Shown here piece by piece: positions 1 to 8,700 of a stretch of DNA of 64,000 nt. The DNA is from Leptospira sp. 96542. GTDB taxonomy: Bacteria > Spirochaetota > Leptospiria > Leptospirales > Leptospiraceae. The notes under the pieces are model-generated. The model was not told the origin of the DNA. It searched no databases and saw only the letters and a list, made by a program, of their open reading frames with translations. The DNA is taken from positions 95,415 through 159,414 of the forward strand of contig JARJFC010000004.1 in NCBI GenBank assembly GCA_029310945.1, in the 5' to 3' direction. Both the position numbers and the translations under genes were made by a program. Positions within the stretch are counted from its first letter, which is position 1. Every line of letters begins with the position of its first letter.

Positions 1-231
1 TTTAGATTCAATGATAATGAACGGAGAATCATCTAAATACAAAACAAAATCGGCCTCGCCCCCCTCCCCGTCCCTTGGTTTGTTTTGGTACTCGTTCTGC
101 GCATAACCCAAAAATTCAATCAAGGGTATCACTAGTTTTGCGTCTACTTCGGATTCTTTTCCGTTGCTTTCCAATGATTTAAGTATGGATTCAAAATTAG
201 CTTTTGGATTTGCCATTGGTTTAGGAACCAT
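1..231 (-). CDS. Restriction-endonuclease-like (HsdR_N-type) protein, N-terminal fragment
   Basis: A reading frame runs from an ATG at 231 (or a second in-frame ATG at 216) leftward off the window edge without a stop; 77 codons are visible. The translation ends in ADFVLYLDDSPFIIIESK, with an acidic residue, a hydrophobic beta strand and an E-x-K triplet. That is the layout of PD-(D/E)XK nuclease cores and of the type I restriction enzyme R protein N-terminal family. The preceding charged stretch (KPRDGEGGEAD) also fits that family. In this family such domains occur in HsdR subunits and in stand-alone proteins, often with methylase or helicase neighbours, which lie outside the window. Whether it is a restriction subunit or a solitary nuclease-like protein cannot be decided here. 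No convincing ribosome site separates the two candidate starts. Confidence 0.6.
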   Translation of the reverse strand, partial: MVPKPMANPKANFESILKSLESNGKESEVDAKLVIPLIEFLGYAQNEYQNKPRDGEGGEADFVLYLDDSPFIIIESK

Positions 232-373
232 TTATCCAAACATTTGTTCCACTGGGGAAGCAAAAAACCTGCAAATCCTAATTCATAAAATCAGTTTTTT
301 TCTTTTCACCGCATAAAAAAAGATTTTATTTCAAAATTTCAAAATTCAGACAATGGTTAAAGGAGCTCTCCCA

Positions 374-1207
374 GTGTTAAAAAAAATCATTCTATCATTT
401 AGTTTCATCTTCATTTTTTCCTCTTGTGCCATCTACCAAGCCAAGAGAGTTCCAACGAATAATCTTTCCAATGTTCTAAAAAACAAAGATCTATCAAAAT
501 CAAAACAAAACGTACTCTTCCTAGGTGATAGTATCACTCACGGACGGGTAAGTTACGACTTCGTAGATTCTCTTTCAAAAAACCAAACTTTATCAAAATA
601 CAATTTCATCAACGAAGGAATTAATAGCCGTTTGTCGAATCAGATACTCGAACAATTGGATAATACCATTGCCTTAAATCCCGAATTTGTGTTCATCCTA
701 ATTGGCACCAATGATCTCAAAGCGACATTGAGTGAAAATGAATATAACAGATACAAATCTTTGTGGAATTTAACAGAACCAGTTAGCTTAGAATCATACA
801 GTAATCATTTAACAAAAATTATCCAAACAATAAAGAAAAACACAAAAGCAAAAATCGTGGTGTTCTCTCTCCCATTATTAGGAGAGGATAAAAACTCAGA
901 ACCTCTCAAACGCTCCCAATTATTTTCAAATCGGGTCAAAGAAATTGCAAATTCGGAAAAAGTAATTTATAAACCACTAAATGAGATGATGGTGCAAGAA
1001 TTTGACAAATCTGGTAAACCCAACGGCAAAACCTACACACAAAGTACAGCGAATATGTATTTAACTATACTCAAGTATTTTTCTACAACCTATTCCTGGA
1101 ATCAGTTGGGTGAATCCAACGGTTATTATTTGTTAACCGACGGTATCCATTTGAATGAAAGGTCGGGAATGTTACTTGAATCTTTGATTTTGAGCGAGTT
1201 AAAATAA
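374..1207 (+). CDS. SGNH/GDSL-family hydrolase lipoprotein
   Basis: Predicted secreted esterase or lipase-like hydrolase of the SGNH/GDSL superfamily, anchored as a lipoprotein. Visible blocks are LGDSITHG (nucleophile Ser, block I, about residue 52), an Asn-containing block II (NEGIN), IGTNDL (block III) and LTDGIHLNE near the C-terminus (catalytic Asp and His, block V). The order and spacing are right for a complete domain. A longer frame opens at an ATG at 353, but AAAGGAG at 359-365 sits 8 bases before a GTG at 374. That start gives a clean lipoprotein signal (Leu-Lys-Lys, hydrophobic stretch, FSSC lipobox), so GTG is preferred. It heads a colinear plus-strand group; the next gene begins 4 bases after its stop. 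The substrate is unknown; deacetylation of a surface glycan is one possibility, by family only. Confidence 0.8.
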   Translation: MLKKIILSFSFIFIFSSCAIYQAKRVPTNNLSNVLKNKDLSKSKQNVLFLGDSITHGRVSYDFVDSLSKNQTLSKYNFINEGINSRLSNQILEQLDNTIALNPEFVFILIGTNDLKATLSENEYNRYKSLWNLTEPVSLESYSNHLTKIIQTIKKNTKAKIVVFSLPLLGEDKNSEPLKRSQLFSNRVKEIANSEKVIYKPLNEMMVQEFDKSGKPNGKTYTQSTANMYLTILKYFSTTYSWNQLGESNGYYLLTDGIHLNERSGMLLESLILSELK

Positions 1208-1211
1208 CAAA

Positions 1212-2318
1212 ATGAATTATTTAAGAATAGAAATTTTATTCCTCATTAGCTTTTCTTCACTTGCCTTCTCTTGTGCCCCGCTGGGAGAGTTTTTCAAAAC
1301 AGATAAATGGGTGGGTGGTAAAGGTGAATCACCAAACATTACGCTCGATCCAAACAAAAAAAATGTTGTTTTACTCGCTGAAGAAAATGGAACAGAGATT
1401 ACAGATTTACTCATTCCATTTTATTTGTTTTCGGAAACGAAACAGTTCAACGTAATCATCGCATCTAAAACAAACGAGCCTATTTCTGTTTGGAAAGGGT
1501 TATACTTAATCCCTCATATTAAAATTGAGGATATCAATTTTAAACCAAATGTCATCGTAATCCCAGCAACCTTTTTTCCGGAAGATAAAACCTTAATCGG
1601 TTTTATTCAAAAAAACGTATCTGCCGAAATTCTTTCTGTTTGTGAAGGTGCAAGGCTCGTAGCCAATTCAAATTCTTTTGATGGTTTTCAAATCACCACA
1701 CATGCTTCCGCCTTACAAGAATTAAGATCAAATTACAAACAAATGAATTGGTTGGACAACAAAAGATACTTAGTAGATAGAAATTTAACTTCGACAGCTG
1801 GAGTTTCCTCCGCGGTAGAAGGCAGTTTGTTTGTAATCCAAAAAATTTTGGGTGAACAAACCAAAAACCAATTATTAAAAAAAATCCATTACCCAAAGGA
1901 TAACATAAATGAATCACATATTTCAAGAGCGATTGGTTTTATGGATCAACTTTCTATCGCAAAAAAAGTAATCTTTGGCAAGAACCAAACAATTGGAGTG
2001 GAACTAAACCCCGATGCAGACGAATTCATCTTGGCTGCCTATTTAGATTCCTTCAATCGAACCTTTCCACTAAGAATAGAAACGTTTGGAACTGGCGTAA
2101 TCCGTAGTAAAAACGGACTCATTCTTTACCCAACAGCCAAAAAAAAGGATTATGACTTAATTTTATGTGAGTCAGATTGTGCGGGCTTCGTCGGAACATT
2201 TCAAGAGAGGAGAACAATCATTAACTCCAAATATGCTTTTGATGCCGCGTTAGATTGGATCAAACAAGATCATGGTGAATCCTTTGCGGATATAACCAAA
2301 AAACTTCTGGATTACTAA
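1212..2318 (+). CDS. DJ-1/PfpI-like (class I glutamine amidotransferase fold) lipoprotein
   Basis: This 368-residue protein has a signal sequence ending in LAFSC, so it is probably a lipoprotein. From about residue 50 it follows the DJ-1/PfpI fold: NVVLLAEENGTEITDL is the first strand and loop, NVIVIPATFF a core strand, and ILSVCEGARLVA the nucleophile elbow with Cys near residue 143. A later TTHAS segment and an SAVEGSLFVI helix also fit. The C-terminal third (from about 240) is a second, weaker alpha/beta region without a visible nucleophile. Members are usually cytoplasmic proteases, deglycases, chaperones or AraC-fused sensors, so export is unusual. It starts 4 bases after the SGNH gene and is probably co-transcribed. 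The biochemical role is not predictable. Confidence 0.65.
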   Translation: MNYLRIEILFLISFSSLAFSCAPLGEFFKTDKWVGGKGESPNITLDPNKKNVVLLAEENGTEITDLLIPFYLFSETKQFNVIIASKTNEPISVWKGLYLIPHIKIEDINFKPNVIVIPATFFPEDKTLIGFIQKNVSAEILSVCEGARLVANSNSFDGFQITTHASALQELRSNYKQMNWLDNKRYLVDRNLTSTAGVSSAVEGSLFVIQKILGEQTKNQLLKKIHYPKDNINESHISRAIGFMDQLSIAKKVIFGKNQTIGVELNPDADEFILAAYLDSFNRTFPLRIETFGTGVIRSKNGLILYPTAKKKDYDLILCESDCAGFVGTFQERRTIINSKYAFDAALDWIKQDHGESFADITKKLLDY

Positions 2319-2350
2319 TTCTTATTGGCATTGTAAACAGAGTCTGGTGT

Positions 2351-5011
2351 ATGAAAAAAATTGGTTTATGCATTCTATTTTCGATATTTTGTGCATTTGA
2401 ACTGAGTAATGTCATCGCACAATCCCTCATCAAAGTTCGGTTTGTACTACTGAGTTCAGAATCAGGAAAACCACTAAAAAACACGACGGTTGTTTCCAAA
2501 CAAGGCAAAACTTCTGGTATTACAAATAATGAAGGGGTCGTAGAACTGCAGTTTGTTACTACTGGTTATTATGATTTGCGAATTGTCCATATGGATCGTG
2601 TGGAAACCATCAAACGAGAGGTCAGGTTTAACAACCAAGAAATCATCATCAGTTTATCGGAGGAAACGAAACAAGGAATCCTTGTTAGTGGAGAACGTGA
2701 CAAATCCCAACTTTCGAGATATGGGTTAAACCAAGAGGAAATCAAACGAATCCCAGGTGTAGCCGGCGATTCACTCAAAGCCATCCAGACTGTCCCTGGA
2801 GTCGTCGTCGGGGTTCCTGTTGGAATACTTCCTTCGGTATTCACCAATATCGGAACAGGATTACTCTCAGGCACACCCTATTCTAACTCGGACAGAGGTG
2901 ACCTTTCTATCAGGGGTGGGGGCACGAGGCAAAACCAATATTTTTTTGATGGATTTCCACTTCCTTACCCATTTCATTTAGGCAACCAATCATCAGTTCT
3001 CAATAATAATTTAATACGATCATTTGACTTGTACAGCGGTGTATTCCCAGCTAAATATGGTTTTGCGACAGGTGGTGTCATCGCCATTGAAGGCACAGAC
3101 AAAGTGCAAGAAAACAGAACCATTGTTAATATCAATTTCTTTTTGGCAGATATTTACAACCAGCAAAAACTCACACCTTCCCTTTCGATGATAACTTCAG
3201 GAAGGAAAAACTATCCTAACTTTATTCTTTTACAAACCTACCCGAAAGGAATTCCAGAAGATGCCAAATACGCAGAATACCAAGATTTTCAGTGGAAACT
3301 CATCTGGGATATCACAGAGAATCACCGACTAACTGTACAAACATTTGGTACTCGGGATAGGCAAGCCTATACCCGTGAAAAATCAAATTACGAACGCAAT
3401 GGTGATGACCCTAGACCACCAACAGGACTGGATAGGATGTTTCGAACCGATGGTGTTCGTTATATTTGGAAAGGCAATAAGTTTCGAAATTCGATATCAC
3501 ATTCAAGAACAGGCTTCGATGAGTTTTTTGAATTGAAAGTCTCAAATCCCCTCACCGCTGAAACCATTTTTGGATTACAAAATCGAACTTCTGATACAAT
3601 CTATTATACGGAAGAACGGCTAGAATGGGAGTTAGTCGAGGATTTTATCAAACTCGAAGCCGGTGTACAATCAAGAACGCGCGAGGTTAGCCTCAAAGGA
3701 GAAAATATTTCGAGTAACAACCCACTCTTTGCCAATTTTTTTAATGATTTACTTTTATCTAACGATCAGTTTCGCTCAGTCATCGATGGAGATAAAATTC
3801 GATATGCTGAAATGAGTGCATTTGCCGAATTTCAAACAAAATGGCATGGTTTTCGGTTCACTCCTGGTGCTCGAGTAGATCAATTTTCAGGAAGCGGGGA
3901 GGTAAATCTTTCACCGCGAATTGTCGGTGGTTACGTAATAGAAAACACAAAGACAACCATTCTCGCAGGACACGGTGTACACTACAACAGCCCTTCTTCT
4001 GTAGAACAAATGTCAAATCGCTCAGGCAATCCAAATTTATTTATGGAACGATCAGAACACAACACCATTGGCTTAGAACAAGAGTTGCCCCAAGGATGGG
4101 TTTTTAAAATCGAAGGTTTTAGAAATTTATTTCAGAATATCATTGTACCAGATAATTTTATTATCAATCCTTATTCACCTAACGACGACTTACGAGTAAT
4201 TCTAAACAACCCGAACAATGCTCTGCAAAATCCTTTAAAACCTCGTAATCTTTACTATTCCAATTCGGGTTATGGGCATTCGCATGGTTTCGAAATATTT
4301 ATAAAAAAGACAAAAGATCCGAGAGAGTCTTCAGGTGCATTCGGTTGGTTATCATATACAAATTCGATTACAAAAAGAATTAATAACCAAAGTAGATTAA
4401 CTTCGGATGAAAATACAGATCGAACCTTACTCAATAACACAAGGACGATCTTAGCGCAGGCAAAACTAGGAACAAATTATATCAATTATTACGACGATAA
4501 CCAAACTGAGATTATTTACAATAATGACAAAGAAGAATTTTATGACCTAGATAGAAGGCATATTTTAAACCTTGTTTTCGGTTATAAATTCAACCCGAAA
4601 TGGCAAATCGGAGGAAGGTTCAGATACTTTTCTGGAAATCCTTATACTCCGATCATAACATCCAATCGAGCTTCGCAAGCTGCGAGTGCTGGAATCAACT
4701 TATACTTTCCCGAATATTCGAAAAGTTTCAATAGCGAACGTTTTGTACCATTCCACCAAATCGACATTCGTATCGATAGTTTTGATATCTATTCATGGGG
4801 TTATATCAATGTTTATTTCGAATTTGTGAATGTATATGGAAGGCTCAACGAAAATGGATTCACTTTCGATAATTTTAGTCCTTATTGGCGAGGTTCAAAT
4901 CCAAAACCTGTTTACGACAATATTAACTCGCCTTACATCCAATCGCAAAGACCAAATGGTTCTATAATAAACTTACCTTTAATCAATCTGGGAATGGAGG
5001 TTCGGTTTTGA
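2351..5011 (+). CDS. TonB-dependent outer-membrane receptor with N-terminal carboxypeptidase-regulatory-like domain
   Basis: Predicted outer-membrane receptor or transporter of 886 residues. A signal peptide (about 1-24, ending in IAQ) is followed by a beta-sandwich domain at about 27-105 (GKTSGITNNEGVVELQF), typical of carboxypeptidase-regulatory-like modules in front of plugs. The plug lies at about 130-250 with AIQTVPGVV, LSIRGGGTRQNQYFFDG and PAKYGFATGGVI. The rest is a barrel rich in alternating aromatic strands ending in a terminal Phe (LGMEVRF). No clear TonB box was seen. The architecture matches receptors taking up substrates such as metal chelates, vitamin B12 or glycans; the substrate cannot be read. 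The following lipoprotein gene overlaps its stop and may encode a surface partner. Confidence 0.85.
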   Translation: MKKIGLCILFSIFCAFELSNVIAQSLIKVRFVLLSSESGKPLKNTTVVSKQGKTSGITNNEGVVELQFVTTGYYDLRIVHMDRVETIKREVRFNNQEIIISLSEETKQGILVSGERDKSQLSRYGLNQEEIKRIPGVAGDSLKAIQTVPGVVVGVPVGILPSVFTNIGTGLLSGTPYSNSDRGDLSIRGGGTRQNQYFFDGFPLPYPFHLGNQSSVLNNNLIRSFDLYSGVFPAKYGFATGGVIAIEGTDKVQENRTIVNINFFLADIYNQQKLTPSLSMITSGRKNYPNFILLQTYPKGIPEDAKYAEYQDFQWKLIWDITENHRLTVQTFGTRDRQAYTREKSNYERNGDDPRPPTGLDRMFRTDGVRYIWKGNKFRNSISHSRTGFDEFFELKVSNPLTAETIFGLQNRTSDTIYYTEERLEWELVEDFIKLEAGVQSRTREVSLKGENISSNNPLFANFFNDLLLSNDQFRSVIDGDKIRYAEMSAFAEFQTKWHGFRFTPGARVDQFSGSGEVNLSPRIVGGYVIENTKTTILAGHGVHYNSPSSVEQMSNRSGNPNLFMERSEHNTIGLEQELPQGWVFKIEGFRNLFQNIIVPDNFIINPYSPNDDLRVILNNPNNALQNPLKPRNLYYSNSGYGHSHGFEIFIKKTKDPRESSGAFGWLSYTNSITKRINNQSRLTSDENTDRTLLNNTRTILAQAKLGTNYINYYDDNQTEIIYNNDKEEFYDLDRRHILNLVFGYKFNPKWQIGGRFRYFSGNPYTPIITSNRASQAASAGINLYFPEYSKSFNSERFVPFHQIDIRIDSFDIYSWGYINVYFEFVNVYGRLNENGFTFDNFSPYWRGSNPKPVYDNINSPYIQSQRPNGSIINLPLINLGMEVRF

Positions 5012-5661
5012 AACTGCACCCTTTCATTTTTTTTTCTATTTTTCTTCTTTTATTCGCAACTTGCGAGGATGGTGAAAGTTTAAAAAAGAAAAACGAATCA
5101 AACGAACTTTTATTTTTAGTTTCCATACAATACATACGTTCACTTGGCAATTGTAAACGAATCGAAACGCAAGAAAATTCTGGAGTGATCACCACAACTT
5201 GTAGTCGCACGCCGAGTGGAGTATGTAATGTTGAATCATTATTTTATACACAAGCAGATCTATCTTATTCAATCCGTGAAGGTCGCGATATAACCAATGT
5301 TTATCCCGAATGTTTCGAAAGTTTCATTCAATCTGGCATTCCTAATCTAAAAATCACCACGGAAGAAAATAAAACTAAGATGAGAACATTAAATCAATTT
5401 GTGGTTGTGGAATCTTGCGAAATGGAAGGACTCAGTTTGCCTTCAAATGAAAGATTGGCAACTTACCATGAGATACAGTTTTTAGAATCTCCCAAAGGCA
5501 AAATTGGGCTCGCAGCAAAGTTCATCACCGGATTTGCTTTGGCACAAACAACATCCAAAGCCAACGCAAATCAATGTTTAGACAAAGTTTTTTCACAAAA
5601 AGAATTAGAACTAATCACTTCTGTGCAAACAAACTCCGTTTACATTCAAAAAAATTTGTGA
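5008..5661 (+). CDS. Small Cys-containing lipoprotein coupled to the TonB receptor
   Basis: Unrecognised 217-residue protein. It starts at a TTG that overlaps the receptor's TGA stop (TTGA), with GGAGG at 4996-5000 seven bases upstream, so translation is probably coupled. The N-terminus (MKLHPFIFFSIFLLLFATC) is a lipoprotein signal with an ATC lipobox. The mature part holds several cysteines in its first half (GNC, TTC, GVC) and two more later, suggesting disulfides in a periplasmic or surface protein. By position it may be the lipoprotein partner of the receptor, as SusD- or HmuY-like proteins are for theirs, but no sequence likeness to those families was seen. Confidence 0.7.
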   Translation: MKLHPFIFFSIFLLLFATCEDGESLKKKNESNELLFLVSIQYIRSLGNCKRIETQENSGVITTTCSRTPSGVCNVESLFYTQADLSYSIREGRDITNVYPECFESFIQSGIPNLKITTEENKTKMRTLNQFVVVESCEMEGLSLPSNERLATYHEIQFLESPKGKIGLAAKFITGFALAQTTSKANANQCLDKVFSQKELELITSVQTNSVYIQKNL

Positions 5662-5702
5662 ATTGTGATTGCGAACAATTTATTGCCTGAAAGGATTAAT
5701 TT

Positions 5703-6206
5703 GTGTTCGGATTCTATTTATTCATTTTCCAAATTTTCATTTCCACCATTCAATACGGTTTTGTTTGGCCAAACACCCTACACGGACCTTCACAATTTTT
5801 CTTTTGGTGGACCGCCATTTTTTCATCGATATGGATTATTTTATTTTTTATTTTCGGATTAGGTTTTATTGGGATCTTCTTAAAGGTTCCAATCCTTGGA
5901 ATCATATTACAAGGGTTCAATGACAGAATCAAACGGCATGGTTTTTTTCAATTTTTAATACAATATATTTTGGTCTGGGTTTTTTCATCAGGTTCTCTAC
6001 TCGTTGGAACCTACCTTATCGGGTATTCCAAACTGAGTCACGAATGGATCCCTTATTTGGGTTTGTTCCTTATTTTAGAAGCAATGTTTGTAAAACAAAT
6101 CATAAACAAAAATAGAGGGCAAAAGTCCCAATTTCAATTCCACATTTTACAACCTCAGAATTTGGAAAAAAATATCCCCGAAGAAAAGGACATCACTCCA
6201 AAATAA
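5703..6206 (+). CDS. Hypothetical integral membrane protein
   Basis: A 167-residue protein starting at GTG, with AAGGA at 5691-5695 seven bases before it. Three or four hydrophobic segments are visible (about 1-17, 33-65, 83-103, 113-127), followed by a hydrophilic basic/acidic tail of about 40 residues that is likely cytoplasmic. The hydrophobicity resembles small DoxX- or DUF-type membrane proteins, but no family motif was recognised. It lies between the TonB-receptor pair and msrA on the same strand and may belong to that transcript. Confidence 0.6.
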   Translation: MFGFYLFIFQIFISTIQYGFVWPNTLHGPSQFFFWWTAIFSSIWIILFFIFGLGFIGIFLKVPILGIILQGFNDRIKRHGFFQFLIQYILVWVFSSGSLLVGTYLIGYSKLSHEWIPYLGLFLILEAMFVKQIINKNRGQKSQFQFHILQPQNLEKNIPEEKDITPK

Positions 6207-6262
6207 ACTGGTGCAATGAGAAAAATACCGATCCAAAATTCAATCGGAAGGATCTAAAGTCT

Positions 6263-6928
6263 ATGAAGAATAAATTAGGATTTTTACCTTTTAAAACCAC
6301 TTTCTTTTTTTTGTTATTGTTTTATTTCGGATGTTCTTTTGCAAAGAGCCAACAACAAAATTCTGAGAAATTAAATCTCATTCCAGAACAAGGCAAACAG
6401 TTTGCTGCTTTTGCGGAAGGCTGTTTTTGGTGTTCAGAACATATTTTTGAATCTATACCTGGCGTAGAAGAGGTTATCTCTGGTTATGCGGGCGGTCACA
6501 CAAATAACCCTACATATGAATCGGTCAATACAGAAACAACAGGCCACGCAGAAACAGTTTTAGTCTCCTACGACCCGACGAAAATTTCTTATAAAGAATT
6601 GTGTCGGGTTTTCTTCCTTTCACACGATCCAACGACCTTCGAAAGGCAAGGCCCTGATGTGGGAAACTCATACCGATCGATTTTGTTTTATCAAACAGAA
6701 AAGGAAAAACAAATTGCTGAATCGGTCTTGAATGAAATCAAAAAATCAAATGTTTGGAAAAATCCAATTGTAACGGAAATCACTGAACTCAAAGCCTTTT
6801 ACAAAGCAGAAGATTACCACCAGAATTTTATCAAAAATAACCCAAAACAAACGTACGTTGTGAACGTATCGATACCTAGGTTTGAAGAATTTAAAATTAG
6901 GTATGAAAATTATAAATTTAAAAAGTAG
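6263..6928 (+). CDS. msrA: Peptide-methionine (S)-S-oxide reductase MsrA, lipid-anchored
   Basis: Reduces the S-epimer of methionine sulfoxide in proteins. The catalytic motif EGCFWCSEHIFESIPGV with nucleophilic Cys, SGYAGG, a TGHAETV segment with the conserved Glu, HDPTTFERQGPDVGNSYRS and the C-terminal EDYHQNF are all present, so the domain is complete (about residues 45-205). It differs from cytoplasmic MsrA in carrying a lipoprotein signal (hydrophobic stretch ending FGC, about residue 24). The enzyme is therefore probably in the periplasm or on a membrane. No C-terminal resolving cysteines are seen; the second Cys of GCFWC is the obvious disulfide partner. AAGGA lies about 10 bases before the ATG. 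No msrB is adjacent. Confidence 0.93.
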   Translation: MKNKLGFLPFKTTFFFLLLFYFGCSFAKSQQQNSEKLNLIPEQGKQFAAFAEGCFWCSEHIFESIPGVEEVISGYAGGHTNNPTYESVNTETTGHAETVLVSYDPTKISYKELCRVFFLSHDPTTFERQGPDVGNSYRSILFYQTEKEKQIAESVLNEIKKSNVWKNPIVTEITELKAFYKAEDYHQNFIKNNPKQTYVVNVSIPRFEEFKIRYENYKFKK

Positions 6929-6949
6929 ATTAAAATAATCATTAGAACT

Positions 6950-8470
6950 TCAATCAAATTTAAACTTTTCGTGCATTTTGATTCGAAAGGAATCAAACTC
7001 AGATTTGCTGTTAAATTTGCAAAGTTTTAAAATCTCCTCTGGAATTTCGGATGATTTTGCTTCTTTATGATTAATAGCGATCATCATATCTCCCAAATAA
7101 ATTGGAAATATAATATCATGATAAACTTCATCAGATGAAAGCGGTTTATGATGATATTCCATACCTTTGATATAAAGAATAGGAAAATTCCATTTTTCGG
7201 CAACCATCGCACCCAACTTACTATGCGTGATTCCAATTGCAGATTCTTCCATAGAAATTGAAGAGGCGATTTCTTTTGAATTGGAATAATTTCTAATTTT
7301 TGACATATGATTGGGATCAAACGACAATAATAAAATTTCGCCAATATCATGTAACAAAGAAGAGGCAATTAAATTGCTGATATTATTTTTGTTCATACCC
7401 ATTCTTTCGCCAATCATCTTACAATAAAATGCACATTCATTTGATTTCTCCCAAATGGACAAAAATGCGGGGAACTTATCTTCTAGCAACTGTTTTGTGC
7501 CAAGGCTATAGAGCAAGTTTTGTAATTCTTTCAGACCAATAAGTTGGATGGCTCGATCTAAACTTTCAACTCGGCCTCCCCTTCTAAACGCAGCCGAGTT
7601 TGAAAGTTTTAGTATATTCGCAGAAAGCGAAACGTCTTTTTTGATCATCTCAGCAATTTGAGTTATGCTTGAATTTGGTTTGTCGATTGCAGTTTGGATA
7701 TCTTGTATTGTTTTTGGGAAGGTTGGTAAATTATCAATTTCAGCAACTATTTTATCAATTTTCTCAACATGAACATTCGTTTTGGCTATATTCGCAGGCA
7801 CATCTATCATAAACACGGTTTTGTTTTCGCCTGTCTCAAATTTAAACGCAGAATCACCCAAACCATCATTTTTCAACATCATTAACGTCATAATGAGGCC
7901 AAGGCCTGCCCCTTCTTCCTCACTAGACAAATCAGCAAACGCCTCAGCTAAGTCATTATAGGTTTTTGCCTTATCGATTCTTTTAGTTATACGGACGATT
8001 TCCTCGTCTGTGAGTTGGACATTATTCATGATACGAATTCGCATTAAATTTTTATTATGAATGAAAGAAACAAAAACCCCAAAATTATGTTTATGTAAGG
8101 ACTCTTCAATTTCGTCCCTATTGTCTAAGTAAGTTTTTTTAAACTCAGACATTTCTGTCACATATTGATTGTTATCGTATATATTACTTGCTCTGTTTTT
8201 GAAAAAAACCCTTTTAGCATTGGCTTTGATCGCATTTGTAATTGTTTCTTTTAAAGCTGCGAAGACAGATTCTCTAACAAAGATTAAATCCATTTGTAAT
8301 AAAAATCGATCTAATACTTGAAAGATAGTATTTTCGACATTATCTGTGATCTGGAAAAACTTAAAATGAAATGGGGCATTTTCCTCTATGGGATGATTCA
8401 AATCTAAAATATTAGTATGTAATCCTAACGCTTCTCTATATTCTAACGTAACTCCCTTCGCAGCAGCCAT
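6950..8470 (-). CDS. Signalling protein with HATPase-like and HDOD domains
   Basis: A 506-residue cytoplasmic protein. The N-terminal half carries a GHKL/anti-sigma-type ATPase fold: an N-box-like ALKETITNAIKAN (about residues 70-82) and EGAGLGLIMTLMML (about 186-199), but no phospho-acceptor His dimerisation domain. The C-terminal half (about 240-440) is an HDOD domain: NLPTFPKTIQDI, the DVSLSANILKLSNSA helix, then SSLLHDIGEILLL and the later GMEYHHKP. HDOD proteins act as degenerate HD-domain regulators of signalling or of c-di-GMP-related and motility functions. AAGGGGAAG sits just before the ATG. It converges with msrA and faces a possible promoter at 8540-8568. The fusion is a Leptospira-style regulator; its partner is unknown. 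Confidence 0.8.
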   Translation of the reverse strand: MAAAKGVTLEYREALGLHTNILDLNHPIEENAPFHFKFFQITDNVENTIFQVLDRFLLQMDLIFVRESVFAALKETITNAIKANAKRVFFKNRASNIYDNNQYVTEMSEFKKTYLDNRDEIEESLHKHNFGVFVSFIHNKNLMRIRIMNNVQLTDEEIVRITKRIDKAKTYNDLAEAFADLSSEEEGAGLGLIMTLMMLKNDGLGDSAFKFETGENKTVFMIDVPANIAKTNVHVEKIDKIVAEIDNLPTFPKTIQDIQTAIDKPNSSITQIAEMIKKDVSLSANILKLSNSAAFRRGGRVESLDRAIQLIGLKELQNLLYSLGTKQLLEDKFPAFLSIWEKSNECAFYCKMIGERMGMNKNNISNLIASSLLHDIGEILLLSFDPNHMSKIRNYSNSKEIASSISMEESAIGITHSKLGAMVAEKWNFPILYIKGMEYHHKPLSSDEVYHDIIFPIYLGDMMIAINHKEAKSSEIPEEILKLCKFNSKSEFDSFRIKMHEKFKFD

Positions 8471-8539
8471 ACTTCCCCTTAAGATCAGAACATAGGGATT
8501 TATCCCAACACTCTATATCTAATATCTATGATTGGTGAC

Positions 8540-8568
8540 CATATAAGATTTATTTAGGTCAGAATCAA
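8540..8568 (-). promoter_or_regulatory. Putative sigma-70 promoter of the HATPase-HDOD gene
   Basis: On the minus strand TTGATT (563-568 of this kilobase) is separated by 17 bases from TATATG (540-545). Each hexamer matches four of six consensus bases, with optimal spacing. The predicted transcript would have a leader of about 60 bases before the ATG at 8470. A GGGAT-TT-ATCCC inverted repeat lies in that leader at 8495-8506. Confidence 0.4.
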
Positions 8569-8637
8569 TACTATAATATAAAGACGAAAGAATCTCGGAT
8601 TTCACACAAGAGTGTGTACCAAATGATATAAAATTTG

Positions 8638-8668
8638 AAAAAAGTTCCTTTCGTTTTTAGCGAAGAAC
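8638..8668 (-). terminator. Rho-independent terminator after the TRIC-family gene
   Basis: Reading the minus strand, an imperfect stem (GTTCTTCG pairing with CGAAAGGAAC, one bulge) with a short A-rich loop is followed directly by six T residues. It starts about 33 bases beyond the stop codon of the TRIC gene, where a transcript from 9321 should end. Confidence 0.6.
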
Positions 8669-8700
8669 ATAAGTGTAATAAGCAAATTTCGCTACAAGTT

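Noticed and set aside
8603..8616. CACAC-AAGA-GTGTG hairpin in the 230-base gap before the HATPase-HDOD gene
   Set aside because: Short stem, no T-run, and no gene whose control it would fit; kept out of the feature list.
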